Assembly: GCA_963837445.1 (NCBI GenBank)
Contig: CAWINK010000003.1
Location: 421,603 to 485,602, forward strand
Reading direction: 5' to 3'
DNA length: 64,000 nucleotides
From: JACVRW01 sp963837445
GTDB taxonomy: Bacteria > Actinomycetota > Thermoleophilia > Solirubrobacterales > Thermoleophilaceae
A program made the translations under genes and the position numbers. The notes beneath the pieces were generated by a model that worked only from the letters and a program-made list of their open reading frames with translations, had not been told where the DNA came from and searched no databases. Of the stretch, positions 25,204 through 34,215 are shown piece by piece (the first letter of the stretch is position 1; every line of letters begins with the position of its first letter).

Positions 25204-26577
25204 GTGCGATCGCTGAGCGCTATCGGACGCGTAGCTGCCGTCGGTGCGCTGATCGCTGCCATCGTGCTCGTCTCCCTCATCTTCTTCGGCAGCGGCGGCG
25301 CCGGTGGGTACAAGGTAAAGGCGCGCTTCCTGAACGCCGGTCAGCTGGTGAAGGGCAACCCGGTGCAGGTCGGCGGCGTGCCCGTCGGCTCGGTGAAGGG
25401 CATCAAGATCACCGAGGACGGCCACGCCGAGATCGAGATGTCGATCGACGGCGACCACTCGCCGCTGCGCCACGGCACCCGCGCGGAGATCCGCCAGTTC
25501 TCGCAGTCGGGGCTCGCCAACCGCTACATCGATCTGAAGCTCCCGCCGGATACGGACGACACGATCCCGGACGGCGGCGTGATCGAGACCGACAGGACCG
25601 TGACCCAGGTCGACCTCGACGAGCTCTACAACACGCTCGACCCGGAGACGCGCCGCTCGCTCCAGGGCTTCTTCAAGGGTTCCGCCGATCAATGGCGCCA
25701 CATGGAGCGCGAGGCCAACATCGGCTTCGAGTACCTGAACCCTGCGCTGTCGACCTCGAGCCGGCTCTTCAACGAGCTGACCAAGGACACTCCGGTACTG
25801 GAGCGCTTCCTCGTGGACAGCTCCAGGATGGTGACCGCTCTGGCCGAGCGCCGCGACGACCTCGCCGGCCTGATCGGGAACCTGAACGAGACGACGCGCG
25901 CCCTCGGCAGCCAGAAGGAGGCGCTCGCCGAGTCGATTGGCCGGTTGCCGCCGTTCATGCGCCGTGCCAACACCACCTTCGTGGACCTGCGCTCCACGCT
26001 CGACGAGGTCGACCCGCTCGTCGAGGCCTCGAAGCCGGTGGCGAAGCGCCTGCAGCCATTCCTCTCGCAGGCTCGGGCCTTCGCCGCCGACGCCGAGCCG
26101 ACGGTGCGCGACCTCAGCTTGACCATCCGGCGCCGGGGCGGCGCGAACGACCTGATCAACCTGCTGCACTCCTTCCCGCCGCTGGCGGAGATCGCCACGG
26201 CCACGAAGCAGCGCACCCACGCGCCCGGCGGCCGCAAGGTCGACGTGGGGCAGACGCGCGGCGCCTTCCAGGAGACCGTCGACGCGCTGAAGGGCGGAGC
26301 CGGCGAGATCGGCTTCGCGCGCCCGTACACGACCGACTTCCTCGGCTGGTTCGACGACTTCTCCACGACCGGCGGCGGGTTCGACGCGCTCGGGGCCACG
26401 GCGCGGGGCATGGTTTCGTTCACCTCCATCCTGCACCCGGACGCGCTGGCGGAGAAGCAGTACCGCCGCTGCCCGGGTTCCGCGGAGGCGCCCGCGAAGG
26501 ACGGCTCGAACGTGCTGTCCGAGGCCGAGCGTGAGGCGCTCGCCTGCGAGGAGAGCCACAGGGCGGTGCCCCGATGA
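25204..26577 (+). CDS. Mce/MlaD-family protein 1 of 6 (first gene of mce operon)
   Basis: Mce proteins are membrane-anchored MlaD-domain subunits that form a tunnel for lipids or steroids across the envelope, working with a YrbE permease and Mkl-type ATPase. This 457-aa member has one N-terminal TM helix (about 10-32) and an MCE domain (about 38-115, with YKVKARFLNAGQLVKGNPVQ and VGGVPVGSVKGIKI). An extended helical region with heptad-like spacing and a C-terminal domain follow. The start is a GTG behind a GAGGAG-type ribosome-binding site at about 25180. It overlaps the next gene by 4 bp. Substrate unknown; related actinobacterial systems carry sterols or fatty acids. Confidence 0.92.
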   Translation: MRSLSAIGRVAAVGALIAAIVLVSLIFFGSGGAGGYKVKARFLNAGQLVKGNPVQVGGVPVGSVKGIKITEDGHAEIEMSIDGDHSPLRHGTRAEIRQFSQSGLANRYIDLKLPPDTDDTIPDGGVIETDRTVTQVDLDELYNTLDPETRRSLQGFFKGSADQWRHMEREANIGFEYLNPALSTSSRLFNELTKDTPVLERFLVDSSRMVTALAERRDDLAGLIGNLNETTRALGSQKEALAESIGRLPPFMRRANTTFVDLRSTLDEVDPLVEASKPVAKRLQPFLSQARAFAADAEPTVRDLSLTIRRRGGANDLINLLHSFPPLAEIATATKQRTHAPGGRKVDVGQTRGAFQETVDALKGGAGEIGFARPYTTDFLGWFDDFSTTGGGFDALGATARGMVSFTSILHPDALAEKQYRRCPGSAEAPAKDGSNVLSEAEREALACEESHRAVPR

Positions 26578-28208
26578 GGCGCGTGCTCGTGGTGATGGCG
26601 GTGCTGGGCGTGTGCGCCGGCGCATTCATGCTGGCCGGCGCCGCCGATCAGAGCTCCGAGGGCCGCACCTACAAGATCAAGTTCGACAACGCGTTCGGCC
26701 TCGTCAAGGGCGGCGACTTCCGCGTGGGAGGCGTGAATGCCGGCCAGACGACGGACTTCGAGGTCGAGAAGAAGAAGGGCGAGTCGCCGAAGGCGGTCGT
26801 GACCGTCGAGATCTCGAAGCCTGGCTTCGGGGACTTCCGCAAGGACGCGAGCTGCGAGGTCCGGCCGCAGTCGCTGATCGGCGAGTACTACGTGGACTGC
26901 CAGCCGGGCAAGTCGGACGAGCGGCTGGCGAACGGCGGCGTCGTGCCCGTGGAGCAGACCTCCTCGACGATCCCCACGGACATCGTCAACGACATCATGC
27001 GCCGCCCCTACCGCGAGCGCTTCCGCCTGATCGTGACCGAGCTGGGCACCGGCCTCGCGGGCCGCCCGGACGACCTCCAGGAGGTGCTGCGGCGAGCGCA
27101 TCCGGGCCTCCGCGAGACCTCGAAGGTCCTGCGCATCCTCGGCGACCAGAACAAGGTCATCAAGAGCTTCATCACCGACTCGGACACGGTCGTGGCCGAG
27201 CTCGAGAAGAACAAGCGCGACGTGGTTCGCTGGGTGCGCGAGGCGGGCGACGCCGCCGAGATCTCGGCCACGCGCCGCAACGAGCTGCGCGCAAACTTCC
27301 AGCGCCTCCCCGAGTTCCTCGACGAGCTGCGTCCCACGATGGCGCGGCTGGGCGAGCTGGCGGACGAGCAGACGCCGCTGCTGGCGGACCTCGAGCGCGC
27401 CGCGCCCGACCTCGACACCTTCTTCACGCGGGTGGGGCCGTTCTCCGAGGCGAGCCGGCCCGCCGTGCGTTCGCTCGGCGAGTCCGGGGAGATCGGCACG
27501 CGCGCGTTCCGCGAGGGCCGCCAGGAGATCGCGGAGCTGCGCACCCTCGCCGCCGGCGCGCCGGCTCTCGCCAAGCCGCTTCGCCAGTTCCTCCAGACGA
27601 TCGACGACCGCAAGCGCGCGATCGAGAACGACCCGCGCGCCAAGGCCACCGCGCCGCCGGCTCCGGACCCCACGGCGATCCCGGGCGAGGGCGGCTTCAC
27701 GGGAATGGAGGCCGTCTGGAACTACTTCTACTGGCAGACGCTCAGCATCAACATGCTGGACGACACGGCGCACATCCTGCGCGCGTCGCTCACGGCCGAG
27801 CCGCACTGCATGGAGTGGCACAACGAGCCGCCCAAGACGCCCGAGGACCACGAGATGTTCGAGCGCTGCAACTCGTACCTCGGTCCGAACCAGCCGGGCA
27901 TCCTCAGCCCCGACCCGCTCGACGACGGCTCCAACCCGTCGGCCGCGCGGCTGCGCGCCGAGAGCGGCAAGCCGGCGTCGAGCGTCGGCGAGCAGCGCGG
28001 CGAGGGCCAGCCCGAGGCAGGCCCGCTGCCCGGGCAGCCCGACGTCTCCAAGCCGCAGATCGTGCTCCCGCCCGGCGTTCAGGACCTGCTCGATTCGATG
28101 ACCCCGAAGGAGCAGCGCCAGCTCGACCCGGAGGACCTCGAGCAGCTCGGCGTGCCCGTTGACGACCAGACCACCGGCCAGCTCCTCGACTACCTGCTCG
28201 CGCCATGA
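26574..28208 (+). CDS. Mce/MlaD-family protein 2 of 6
   Basis: The second mce gene encodes 544 aa. A short N-terminal TM helix with small residues (VLVVMAVLGVCAGAFMLAGA) precedes an MCE domain (about 30-115) with YKIKFDNAFGLVKGGDFRVG and GGVNAGQTTDFEV. A long alpha-helical region follows. The C-terminal 120 residues are rich in Pro, Gly and Gln with a closing helix (PPGVQDLLDSMTPKEQ), probably the part reaching away from the membrane. It starts with ATGA overlapping gene 1 and ends with ATGA overlapping gene 3. Confidence 0.92.
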   Translation: MRRVLVVMAVLGVCAGAFMLAGAADQSSEGRTYKIKFDNAFGLVKGGDFRVGGVNAGQTTDFEVEKKKGESPKAVVTVEISKPGFGDFRKDASCEVRPQSLIGEYYVDCQPGKSDERLANGGVVPVEQTSSTIPTDIVNDIMRRPYRERFRLIVTELGTGLAGRPDDLQEVLRRAHPGLRETSKVLRILGDQNKVIKSFITDSDTVVAELEKNKRDVVRWVREAGDAAEISATRRNELRANFQRLPEFLDELRPTMARLGELADEQTPLLADLERAAPDLDTFFTRVGPFSEASRPAVRSLGESGEIGTRAFREGRQEIAELRTLAAGAPALAKPLRQFLQTIDDRKRAIENDPRAKATAPPAPDPTAIPGEGGFTGMEAVWNYFYWQTLSINMLDDTAHILRASLTAEPHCMEWHNEPPKTPEDHEMFERCNSYLGPNQPGILSPDPLDDGSNPSAARLRAESGKPASSVGEQRGEGQPEAGPLPGQPDVSKPQIVLPPGVQDLLDSMTPKEQRQLDPEDLEQLGVPVDDQTTGQLLDYLLAP

Positions 28209-29800
28209 ACCGTCGCCGCGGAACAGCCAGCGTCGCAGCCAGCCCGGTGCTGATCGGGGCCGCCACCGTGCTCGTGGCGCTCGTGGCCGTGTTCATCGCC
28301 TACAACGCGAACGCCGGCCTCCCGTTCGTGCCGACCTACGACCTGGACGCCGAGCTGCCGTCCGGCGGCAAGCTCGTGAAGGGCAACGAGGTGAGGGTCG
28401 GCGGCTTCAGGGTCGGCGTGGTCAAGGACGTCAGGCCGAAGGTCACGACCGTGAACGGCGAGCGCCGCAGCGTGGCCGTGGCCGAGCTCAGCCTCGATAA
28501 GAAGATCGAGCCGCTCGCCCGCGACACCGAGTTCCGGGTGCGCCCGCGGTCGGCCCTCGGGCTCAAGTACATCGAGCTTCAGCCCGGCACGAGCAAGGCC
28601 ACCTGGCAGTCCGGGGACACCGTTCCGGTCAAGCAGTCCTCAGAGCCACTCGAGTTCGAGGACCTGTTCTCCACGTTCGACCGCGACACACGCCCCAACA
28701 TCCAGCGGGCCACTGACGGTTTCGGCAACGCCTTCGCCGGCCGCGGTCAGGCGATCAACCGCGCGATCGAGGCGCTCAACCCGTTCTTCAAGGCGCTCAC
28801 GCCGGTGATGCGGAACCTGTCCGACCCGCGCACCGAGCTCGACCAGTTCTTCCTCCAGATGGGCCGGGCCTCCGCGCAGGTGGCGCCGGTCGCTCAGACG
28901 CAGGCGCTGCTGTTCACGGACATGGCGGACACGTTCGCGGCGATCTCCGCCAACCCGCGGGCGCTCCAGGACACGATCGAGAAGGGCGCGCCGACCATGG
29001 ACGTCTCGATCGACTCGTTCCGGGTGCAGCGGCCGTTCCTCGCCGACTTCACCGACCTCTCGGCGCGGCTGCGCCCGGCTGCGGAGGAGCTGCCGCGCTC
29101 GCTGCCGGCGATCAACAGCGCGTTCAAGGTCGGTACTCCGGTCCTCCCGCGCACCGTGGAGTTGAACGAGAACCTCGAGAAGGCGTTCGTCGAGTTGGAG
29201 GACCTGTTCGAGAACCCGAACACCCTGTTGGCGCTGAAGGACCTCACGACCGCGGTCACGGTGACGCGCCCGGCGATCGAGTACATCGCGCCTTACCAGA
29301 CGGTCTGCAACTACTTCCAGTACTTCGTCCACCCGCTCGGCGAGGTGCAGTCCGTGGTGCAGACCGGCCCCACCGGTGGCGGGACCGTGCTCAACCAGAA
29401 CATAAAGGAGGTCAACACACAGCAGCAGAACAACTACGCCACGTCGGCCAGCTCGCGGCCGTGGGACATCCTCGAGGGCCAGAAGCCGCAGGGGGCGAAG
29501 GATCACCTCGGCATGCCGATGTTCCGCCTCTACGCGCCGGCCTACAACCCGGCCATCGACGCTCAGGGCAACGCGGACTGCCAGCTCGGGCAGACCGGCT
29601 ATCCGAATGGCTCGCTCGGCCCGGGCCGCTACAAGCGCGGCAACATCGCCGACGGGTCGAACGCCCAGGGACTCCCCATCCCCGGCCAGTTCGGCACCGG
29701 CACCAACGGCGCCATCACCGAGAACAACCTCCCCGGCCTCTCCGGCGGCACCTACAGGTCGCGCGAGCTCGGAATCGACAACCTGAGGGACGTGCCATGA
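28205..29800 (+). CDS. Mce/MlaD-family protein 3 of 6
   Basis: The third mce gene encodes 531 aa: an N-terminal TM helix (about 15-38, LIGAATVLVALVAVFIAY) and an MCE domain (about 45-135) with DLDAELPSGGKLVKGNEVRV, GGFRVGVVKDVRP and LKYIELQPG. A long helical stretch follows. The C-terminal domain is Asn/Gly/Gln-rich and ends in GTYRSRELGIDN. A YNAN segment directly after the helix suggests the periplasmic side. Four-base overlaps with both neighbours show translational coupling. Confidence 0.92.
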   Translation: MNRRRGTASVAASPVLIGAATVLVALVAVFIAYNANAGLPFVPTYDLDAELPSGGKLVKGNEVRVGGFRVGVVKDVRPKVTTVNGERRSVAVAELSLDKKIEPLARDTEFRVRPRSALGLKYIELQPGTSKATWQSGDTVPVKQSSEPLEFEDLFSTFDRDTRPNIQRATDGFGNAFAGRGQAINRAIEALNPFFKALTPVMRNLSDPRTELDQFFLQMGRASAQVAPVAQTQALLFTDMADTFAAISANPRALQDTIEKGAPTMDVSIDSFRVQRPFLADFTDLSARLRPAAEELPRSLPAINSAFKVGTPVLPRTVELNENLEKAFVELEDLFENPNTLLALKDLTTAVTVTRPAIEYIAPYQTVCNYFQYFVHPLGEVQSVVQTGPTGGGTVLNQNIKEVNTQQQNNYATSASSRPWDILEGQKPQGAKDHLGMPMFRLYAPAYNPAIDAQGNADCQLGQTGYPNGSLGPGRYKRGNIADGSNAQGLPIPGQFGTGTNGAITENNLPGLSGGTYRSRELGIDNLRDVP

Positions 29801-31341
29801 GCAAGCGCTCAAACGGCATGAGCCCCTTCCGCGCAGGCGTCCTGGCGCTCGTCATCGTCGGGCTGTTCACGTACTTCGGCTTCTCGAAGGCGAATCCGTT
29901 CGCGAACCCGTACGAGTTCAGCGCCGTCTTCAACGACGTGAACAACCTGAAGCCCAAGTCGCCGGTCCGGATCGCCGGCGTGGACGTGGGCAAGGTCCTG
30001 AAGGTCGAGCCCGTGACGGACGGCAAGGGCGCCGCGAAGGTGACCATGGAGCTGGAGAAAAAGGCTCTTCCGATCAAGGAGGACGCAGAGCTGAAGATCC
30101 GCCCGCGCATCTTCCTCGAGGGCAACTTCTTCGTGGACATGGAGCCCGGGTCTCCGTCCGCGGACGAGCTCGACGAGGAAGGCACGATCCCGGTCACGCA
30201 GACGGCGGCGCCGGTTCAGTGGGGCGACCTCCTCACGGCCCTTCAGAGCGACACGCGCTCGGACCTGCAGACCTTCCTGCGCGAGTACTCGAAGGGACTC
30301 GAGAAGGGCGGCGCCGAGGGCTTCAACCAGGCGATCGAGTACTGGGAGCCCGCCTACCGCAACTCCTCGCTCGCCAACGACGCCACGCTCGGCCAGGACC
30401 CTGACCGCGACCTCCAGCGGGTGCTGAAGGGCCAGCAGAAGACCTTCGCCGCGCTCGTGGAGGACGAGCGCGCCCTGAAGGACCTCGTGACCAACTTCAA
30501 CGTGACCGCGGCCGCGTTCGCACGCGAGGATGCCGCGCTGGCCGCGTCGATCCCCGCGCTGCGGGACACGCTGCGGGTGGGCGAGCCGGCGCTCACGTCG
30601 CTCGACTCCGCGCTGCCGTCCCTGCGGGCGTTCGCGCGTGACGCACTGCCCGGCACGCGGTCGTCGGACGAGACGCTCGACGCGGCGCTGCCGTTCATCA
30701 CCCAGGCGCGCCTGCTGATGTCCGAGCGCGAGCTGCGCGGCACCGCGCGGGTGCTGCGGCAGACGATCCCCGACGTTGTGGCCTTCAACCGCACATCGGT
30801 CCCCTTCCTGGGCGAGAACCGCGCGCTGTCGGCCTGCACGAACAACGTGCTCGTCCCGTTCATGGACCTCGAGATTCCGAACCCCGAGACGGGCAACGAG
30901 GCCGAGAACTCCGGCCAGACGGTGCGCCAGCAGCTCCAGCGCGGCTTCCCCGGGCTTTCGGGCGAGAGCCGTCTATCCGACGGCAACAACCAGTTCTTCC
31001 ATGCCGCCGCCACGCCTCCCGGCACCCGCGTCCGGCCGGGATCCCCGCCCGACGGCGGCAGCATGCCGATGACGCACCGTCCCGACATGCCGTGTGAGGA
31101 GCAGGAGCTCCCGAACCTGCACGCGCCAGGCGGTCCGATCCTGGCTTTCCCGGTGCTCGACGAGAGCCCCGGATCGGTGATCAAGCCGCCGGTTCCGGGT
31201 GGCGACAACCCGCCTGGTCTCGAGGACTTCGTCGACTCCGCCGAGGACTTCGTGGACAACGTCCTGCCGCTGGTGGCGCAGGAGCGCGCGGCCTACCAGC
31301 GCCGTCAGGCGCAGCACATGAGGCGGGAGGGCGGCGGATGA
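29797..31341 (+). CDS. Mce/MlaD-family protein 4 of 6
   Basis: The fourth mce gene encodes 514 aa from the ATG at 29797, which overlaps the previous stop (ATGA); the frame is open further upstream but that part is antisense-like shadow sequence. There is a TM helix at about residues 11-30 (AGVLALVIVGLFTYFGF) and an MCE domain (about 38-120) with FSAVFNDVNNLKPKSPVRI, AGVDVGKVLKV and LEGNFFVDMEPGSP. A helical region and a C-terminal Pro/Gly-rich portion with ATPPGTRVRPG follow, then a final helix and a basic tail. It overlaps gene 5 by 4 bp. Confidence 0.92.
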   Translation: MSKRSNGMSPFRAGVLALVIVGLFTYFGFSKANPFANPYEFSAVFNDVNNLKPKSPVRIAGVDVGKVLKVEPVTDGKGAAKVTMELEKKALPIKEDAELKIRPRIFLEGNFFVDMEPGSPSADELDEEGTIPVTQTAAPVQWGDLLTALQSDTRSDLQTFLREYSKGLEKGGAEGFNQAIEYWEPAYRNSSLANDATLGQDPDRDLQRVLKGQQKTFAALVEDERALKDLVTNFNVTAAAFAREDAALAASIPALRDTLRVGEPALTSLDSALPSLRAFARDALPGTRSSDETLDAALPFITQARLLMSERELRGTARVLRQTIPDVVAFNRTSVPFLGENRALSACTNNVLVPFMDLEIPNPETGNEAENSGQTVRQQLQRGFPGLSGESRLSDGNNQFFHAAATPPGTRVRPGSPPDGGSMPMTHRPDMPCEEQELPNLHAPGGPILAFPVLDESPGSVIKPPVPGGDNPPGLEDFVDSAEDFVDNVLPLVAQERAAYQRRQAQHMRREGGG

Positions 31342-32696
31342 GAACCGCGATCCGCAAGAACCTGGCGGACTTCCTCGCGATCATCGGCGTCGTGGTGCTC
31401 GGGATCGCGGTCGGCGCCTACATCCTGAGCAACCAGCGCCTGCGCTTCCCGCTCGTGGAGGACACGCCCTACACCGTCAAGGCAGAGCTGTCCGACGCCC
31501 AGGCGGTCACGCCGGGGCAGGGCCAGACGGTCGTGGTCGCCGGCGTGCGCGTGGGCGACATCGGCGAGGTCGAGCTCGAGGACGGCAAGGCCGTCGTGGA
31601 GCTCCAGCTCGAGTCGAAGTACCGCGGGCTCCTGCGCGAGGGCGCCAGCGCGCTGCTCCGCGCCAAGACGGGCACGAAGGACATGTTCCTGGAGGTCGAC
31701 CCGGGTGAGGGCAAGGCGCTCCCCGAGGGCGACCGCATCAGCGTGTCGAACACGCTGCCCGACATCGATCCCGACGAGTTCCTCGCGGCGCTCGACTCGG
31801 ACACCCGCAACTACCTGAAGCTCCTGATCTCCGGCGCCGGCAAGGGCCTCGACGGCCGCGGCACCGATCTCCGCGAGGTGCTCAAGCGCCTCGGGCCGGT
31901 GCACAAGGACCTTGCGCGCGTGAGCAGGGCGGTGGCCGAGCGGCGGCACAACATGCGCAGGCTGATCAACCGCTACGGCCTGCTGATGGCTGAGCTCGGC
32001 AAGAGCGACAAGGACATCACCCGCCTGGTGCGCACCTCGAACGTGACGCTCGGCGCGTTCGCCGACGAGGACCAGAACATCTCGGCGCTCGTCTCGAAGC
32101 TGCCCGGCACGCTGAACCAGACGGCCACGACGCTCGGCAAGGTCGACACGCTCGCCCAGCAGATGGGGCCGACCTTCGAGTCGCTGCGGCCGCCGTTCCG
32201 CAAGCTCGACGAGGCGAACGCGGCGGTGCTGCCCTTCGTCAAGGAGGCCGCCCCGATCCTCCAGAAGAAGGTCCGGCCGTTCGCACGCGAGGCGCAGCCC
32301 TTCCAGCGCAACCTCGGCGCGGCCTCGAAGGATCTCGCCAAGGCGGGACCGGACCTGACCGCCGCATTCCGCGGGCTCAACCGGCTCTTCAACATCGGCG
32401 CGTACAACCCCGGCGGCACGGAGGGGATCAGCGAGGGCTGCGAGAAGAACGGCGTCTGCACGCGCGAGGAGCGCGCCCGCAACGAGAGCTATCTCTACTG
32501 GCTCGCCTGGGTCGGCCAGAACACGGTCTCGCTCTTCTCGACGGCGGACGCGCTCGGCCCGCTCCGGCGCGCGTACCTGCTCAACCTCAACTGCGACGTC
32601 TTCACCGCCGGGGCCAAGTCGGTCGGCGTGCCGGACGCCGAGGCTGAGGGCCTCGCCGATCTCTACAGCGGGATTGGGGCCTGCGCGAACCCATGA
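31338..32696 (+). CDS. Mce/MlaD-family protein 5 of 6
   Basis: The fifth and shortest mce gene encodes 452 aa: N-terminal TM helix (about 12-32, FLAIIGVVVLGIAVGAYIL), then an MCE domain (about 42-130) with YTVKAELSDAQAVTPGQGQT, VVAGVRVGDIGEVEL and KTGTKDMFLEVDPG. A helical region (about 150-350) follows, and a C-terminal domain with four Cys residues (GCEKNGVC, LNCD, GACANP) that could form disulfides outside the membrane. No lipobox is visible, unlike MceE of mycobacteria. It overlaps gene 6 by 4 bp. Confidence 0.92.
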   Translation: MRTAIRKNLADFLAIIGVVVLGIAVGAYILSNQRLRFPLVEDTPYTVKAELSDAQAVTPGQGQTVVVAGVRVGDIGEVELEDGKAVVELQLESKYRGLLREGASALLRAKTGTKDMFLEVDPGEGKALPEGDRISVSNTLPDIDPDEFLAALDSDTRNYLKLLISGAGKGLDGRGTDLREVLKRLGPVHKDLARVSRAVAERRHNMRRLINRYGLLMAELGKSDKDITRLVRTSNVTLGAFADEDQNISALVSKLPGTLNQTATTLGKVDTLAQQMGPTFESLRPPFRKLDEANAAVLPFVKEAAPILQKKVRPFAREAQPFQRNLGAASKDLAKAGPDLTAAFRGLNRLFNIGAYNPGGTEGISEGCEKNGVCTREERARNESYLYWLAWVGQNTVSLFSTADALGPLRRAYLLNLNCDVFTAGAKSVGVPDAEAEGLADLYSGIGACANP

Positions 32697-34195
32697 TCAA
32701 GCAGACCCCCAGCATCGGCCGCATCATCTCCATGGTCGCCTTCACGCTGTCGGTGTTCGCGATCCTGATGTTCCTCTGGCTCGCCTTCGGCGGCTCGGTG
32801 CCGCTGCAGCCCGAGGGCTATCGCTTCACGGTCCACATGAAGGAGGCGGCCACGCTCGCCGCGGAGGCCGACGTCCGAATGGCGGGCGTCAACGTGGGCA
32901 AGGTCAAGACGAAGGAGCTCGACTCGGGCGGCGCACGGACGATCGTGGAGGTCCAGATCGACGAGCCGTACGCGCCGATCCCCAAGGACACGCGCGCGAT
33001 CCTCCGGGCCAAGACACTGCTCGGTGAGACCTACCTCGAGCTGACGCCCGGCAACCGGTCGGCGGGGATGCTGAACGACGGCGGACGGCTCGCCAACGCT
33101 CAGGTGCAGGAAACGGTTGAGCTCGACGAGATCTTCACGGCCTTCGATCCGGACACGCGCCAGGCGTTCCGCGACTGGGTGAAGGAGCTCTCGGGCGCGA
33201 TCAAGAACGGTCGCGGCCAGGACCTGAACGACGCCTTCGGCAACTTCGAGGGCTTCGCGGTCGACGGCGCCAAGCTGATGACGGTGCTCGACGAGCAGAA
33301 CGTGGCCGTGCGCCGCCTCGTCCGCAACACCGGCGTGGTCTTCGGCGCGATCAACGAGCGCCGCGGCGCGCTGGGCGAGCTGATCGTCAATTCGAAGCGC
33401 ACCTTCGAGGCCACGGCCTCGCGCGACGAGGCGCTGGCCGAGACGTTCGCGATCTTCCCGACCTTCCTGGACGAGAGCAAGGCCACGATGGCGCGGCTCG
33501 AGGACTTCTCGCGCTCGACGCGCCCGCTCGTGAACGACCTGAAGGGCCCGGCGGACGACCTCGGGCCGACGGTGCGCGACCTCGGCGACCTGGCACCCGA
33601 CCTCGAGCGGCTGTTCCGCGACCTCGGGCCGCTGATCCGCGAGAGCCGCACCGGCGTGCCGGCGCTCGAGCGCACACTGCGCGAGGCCGAGCCGCTCACC
33701 GAGGCGCTCCACACGTTCTTCCCGGAGCTCAACCCGATCCTGTCCTACATGAACTTCCACCAGCAGACGATCGCCGGCTTCATCACGAACGGCGGGTCCG
33801 ACCTGGCGGCCGACTACGGGACCGGCCAGCGCGGCCAGACCCAGATCGGCATCACCTCCGACAGCCGCAACTTCCAGGGGTACAAGTGGGGCGAGCCGCC
33901 GCCTGACTGGGCCCGCGGCAACGCGTACCTCCAGCCGAACGCCTACAACCGCGCGCTTCTGTTCGGTGGGATCGAGAGCATCAACTGCCCGAACGGGGAG
34001 CGCAAGTACCCGAACGACTCGCTGAAGCCGGGCGAGGACCACGACGACAAGCGAGCGCCGTGCTTCGAGGCGCCGCCCTCGCTGTACGACGGCCGCCTCA
34101 TTTCGCGCCCGCGCAAGGGCGTGGCGCCGCTGCGCCAGCCGCCGCGCGGCAACGCCGGGAACCCGCCGGCGGCGGACCCCGACCCGAACGACTAG
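32693..34195 (+). CDS. Mce/MlaD-family protein 6 of 6
   Basis: The sixth mce gene encodes 500 aa. A TM helix lies at about residues 10-32 (ISMVAFTLSVFAILMFLWLA). The MCE domain (about 40-125) contains YRFTVHMKEAATLAAEADVR, MAGVNVGKVKTKEL and LLGETYLELTPG. A helical region and a C-terminal segment with SINCPNGERKYPND and CFEAPPSLYDG (two Cys) and a Pro/Gly-rich end follow. It closes the run of five consecutive 4-bp ATGA overlaps; the cyclase gene begins only 20 bp after its stop and may share the transcript. Confidence 0.92.
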   Translation: MIKQTPSIGRIISMVAFTLSVFAILMFLWLAFGGSVPLQPEGYRFTVHMKEAATLAAEADVRMAGVNVGKVKTKELDSGGARTIVEVQIDEPYAPIPKDTRAILRAKTLLGETYLELTPGNRSAGMLNDGGRLANAQVQETVELDEIFTAFDPDTRQAFRDWVKELSGAIKNGRGQDLNDAFGNFEGFAVDGAKLMTVLDEQNVAVRRLVRNTGVVFGAINERRGALGELIVNSKRTFEATASRDEALAETFAIFPTFLDESKATMARLEDFSRSTRPLVNDLKGPADDLGPTVRDLGDLAPDLERLFRDLGPLIRESRTGVPALERTLREAEPLTEALHTFFPELNPILSYMNFHQQTIAGFITNGGSDLAADYGTGQRGQTQIGITSDSRNFQGYKWGEPPPDWARGNAYLQPNAYNRALLFGGIESINCPNGERKYPNDSLKPGEDHDDKRAPCFEAPPSLYDGRLISRPRKGVAPLRQPPRGNAGNPPAADPDPND

Positions 34196-34215
34196 AACCC
34201 GCGACAATCCCGCGC

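Noticed and set aside
25689..27851. 720-aa minus-strand frame opposite mce genes 1 and 2
   Set aside because: Antisense composition without motifs; it crosses the clear mce gene boundary.
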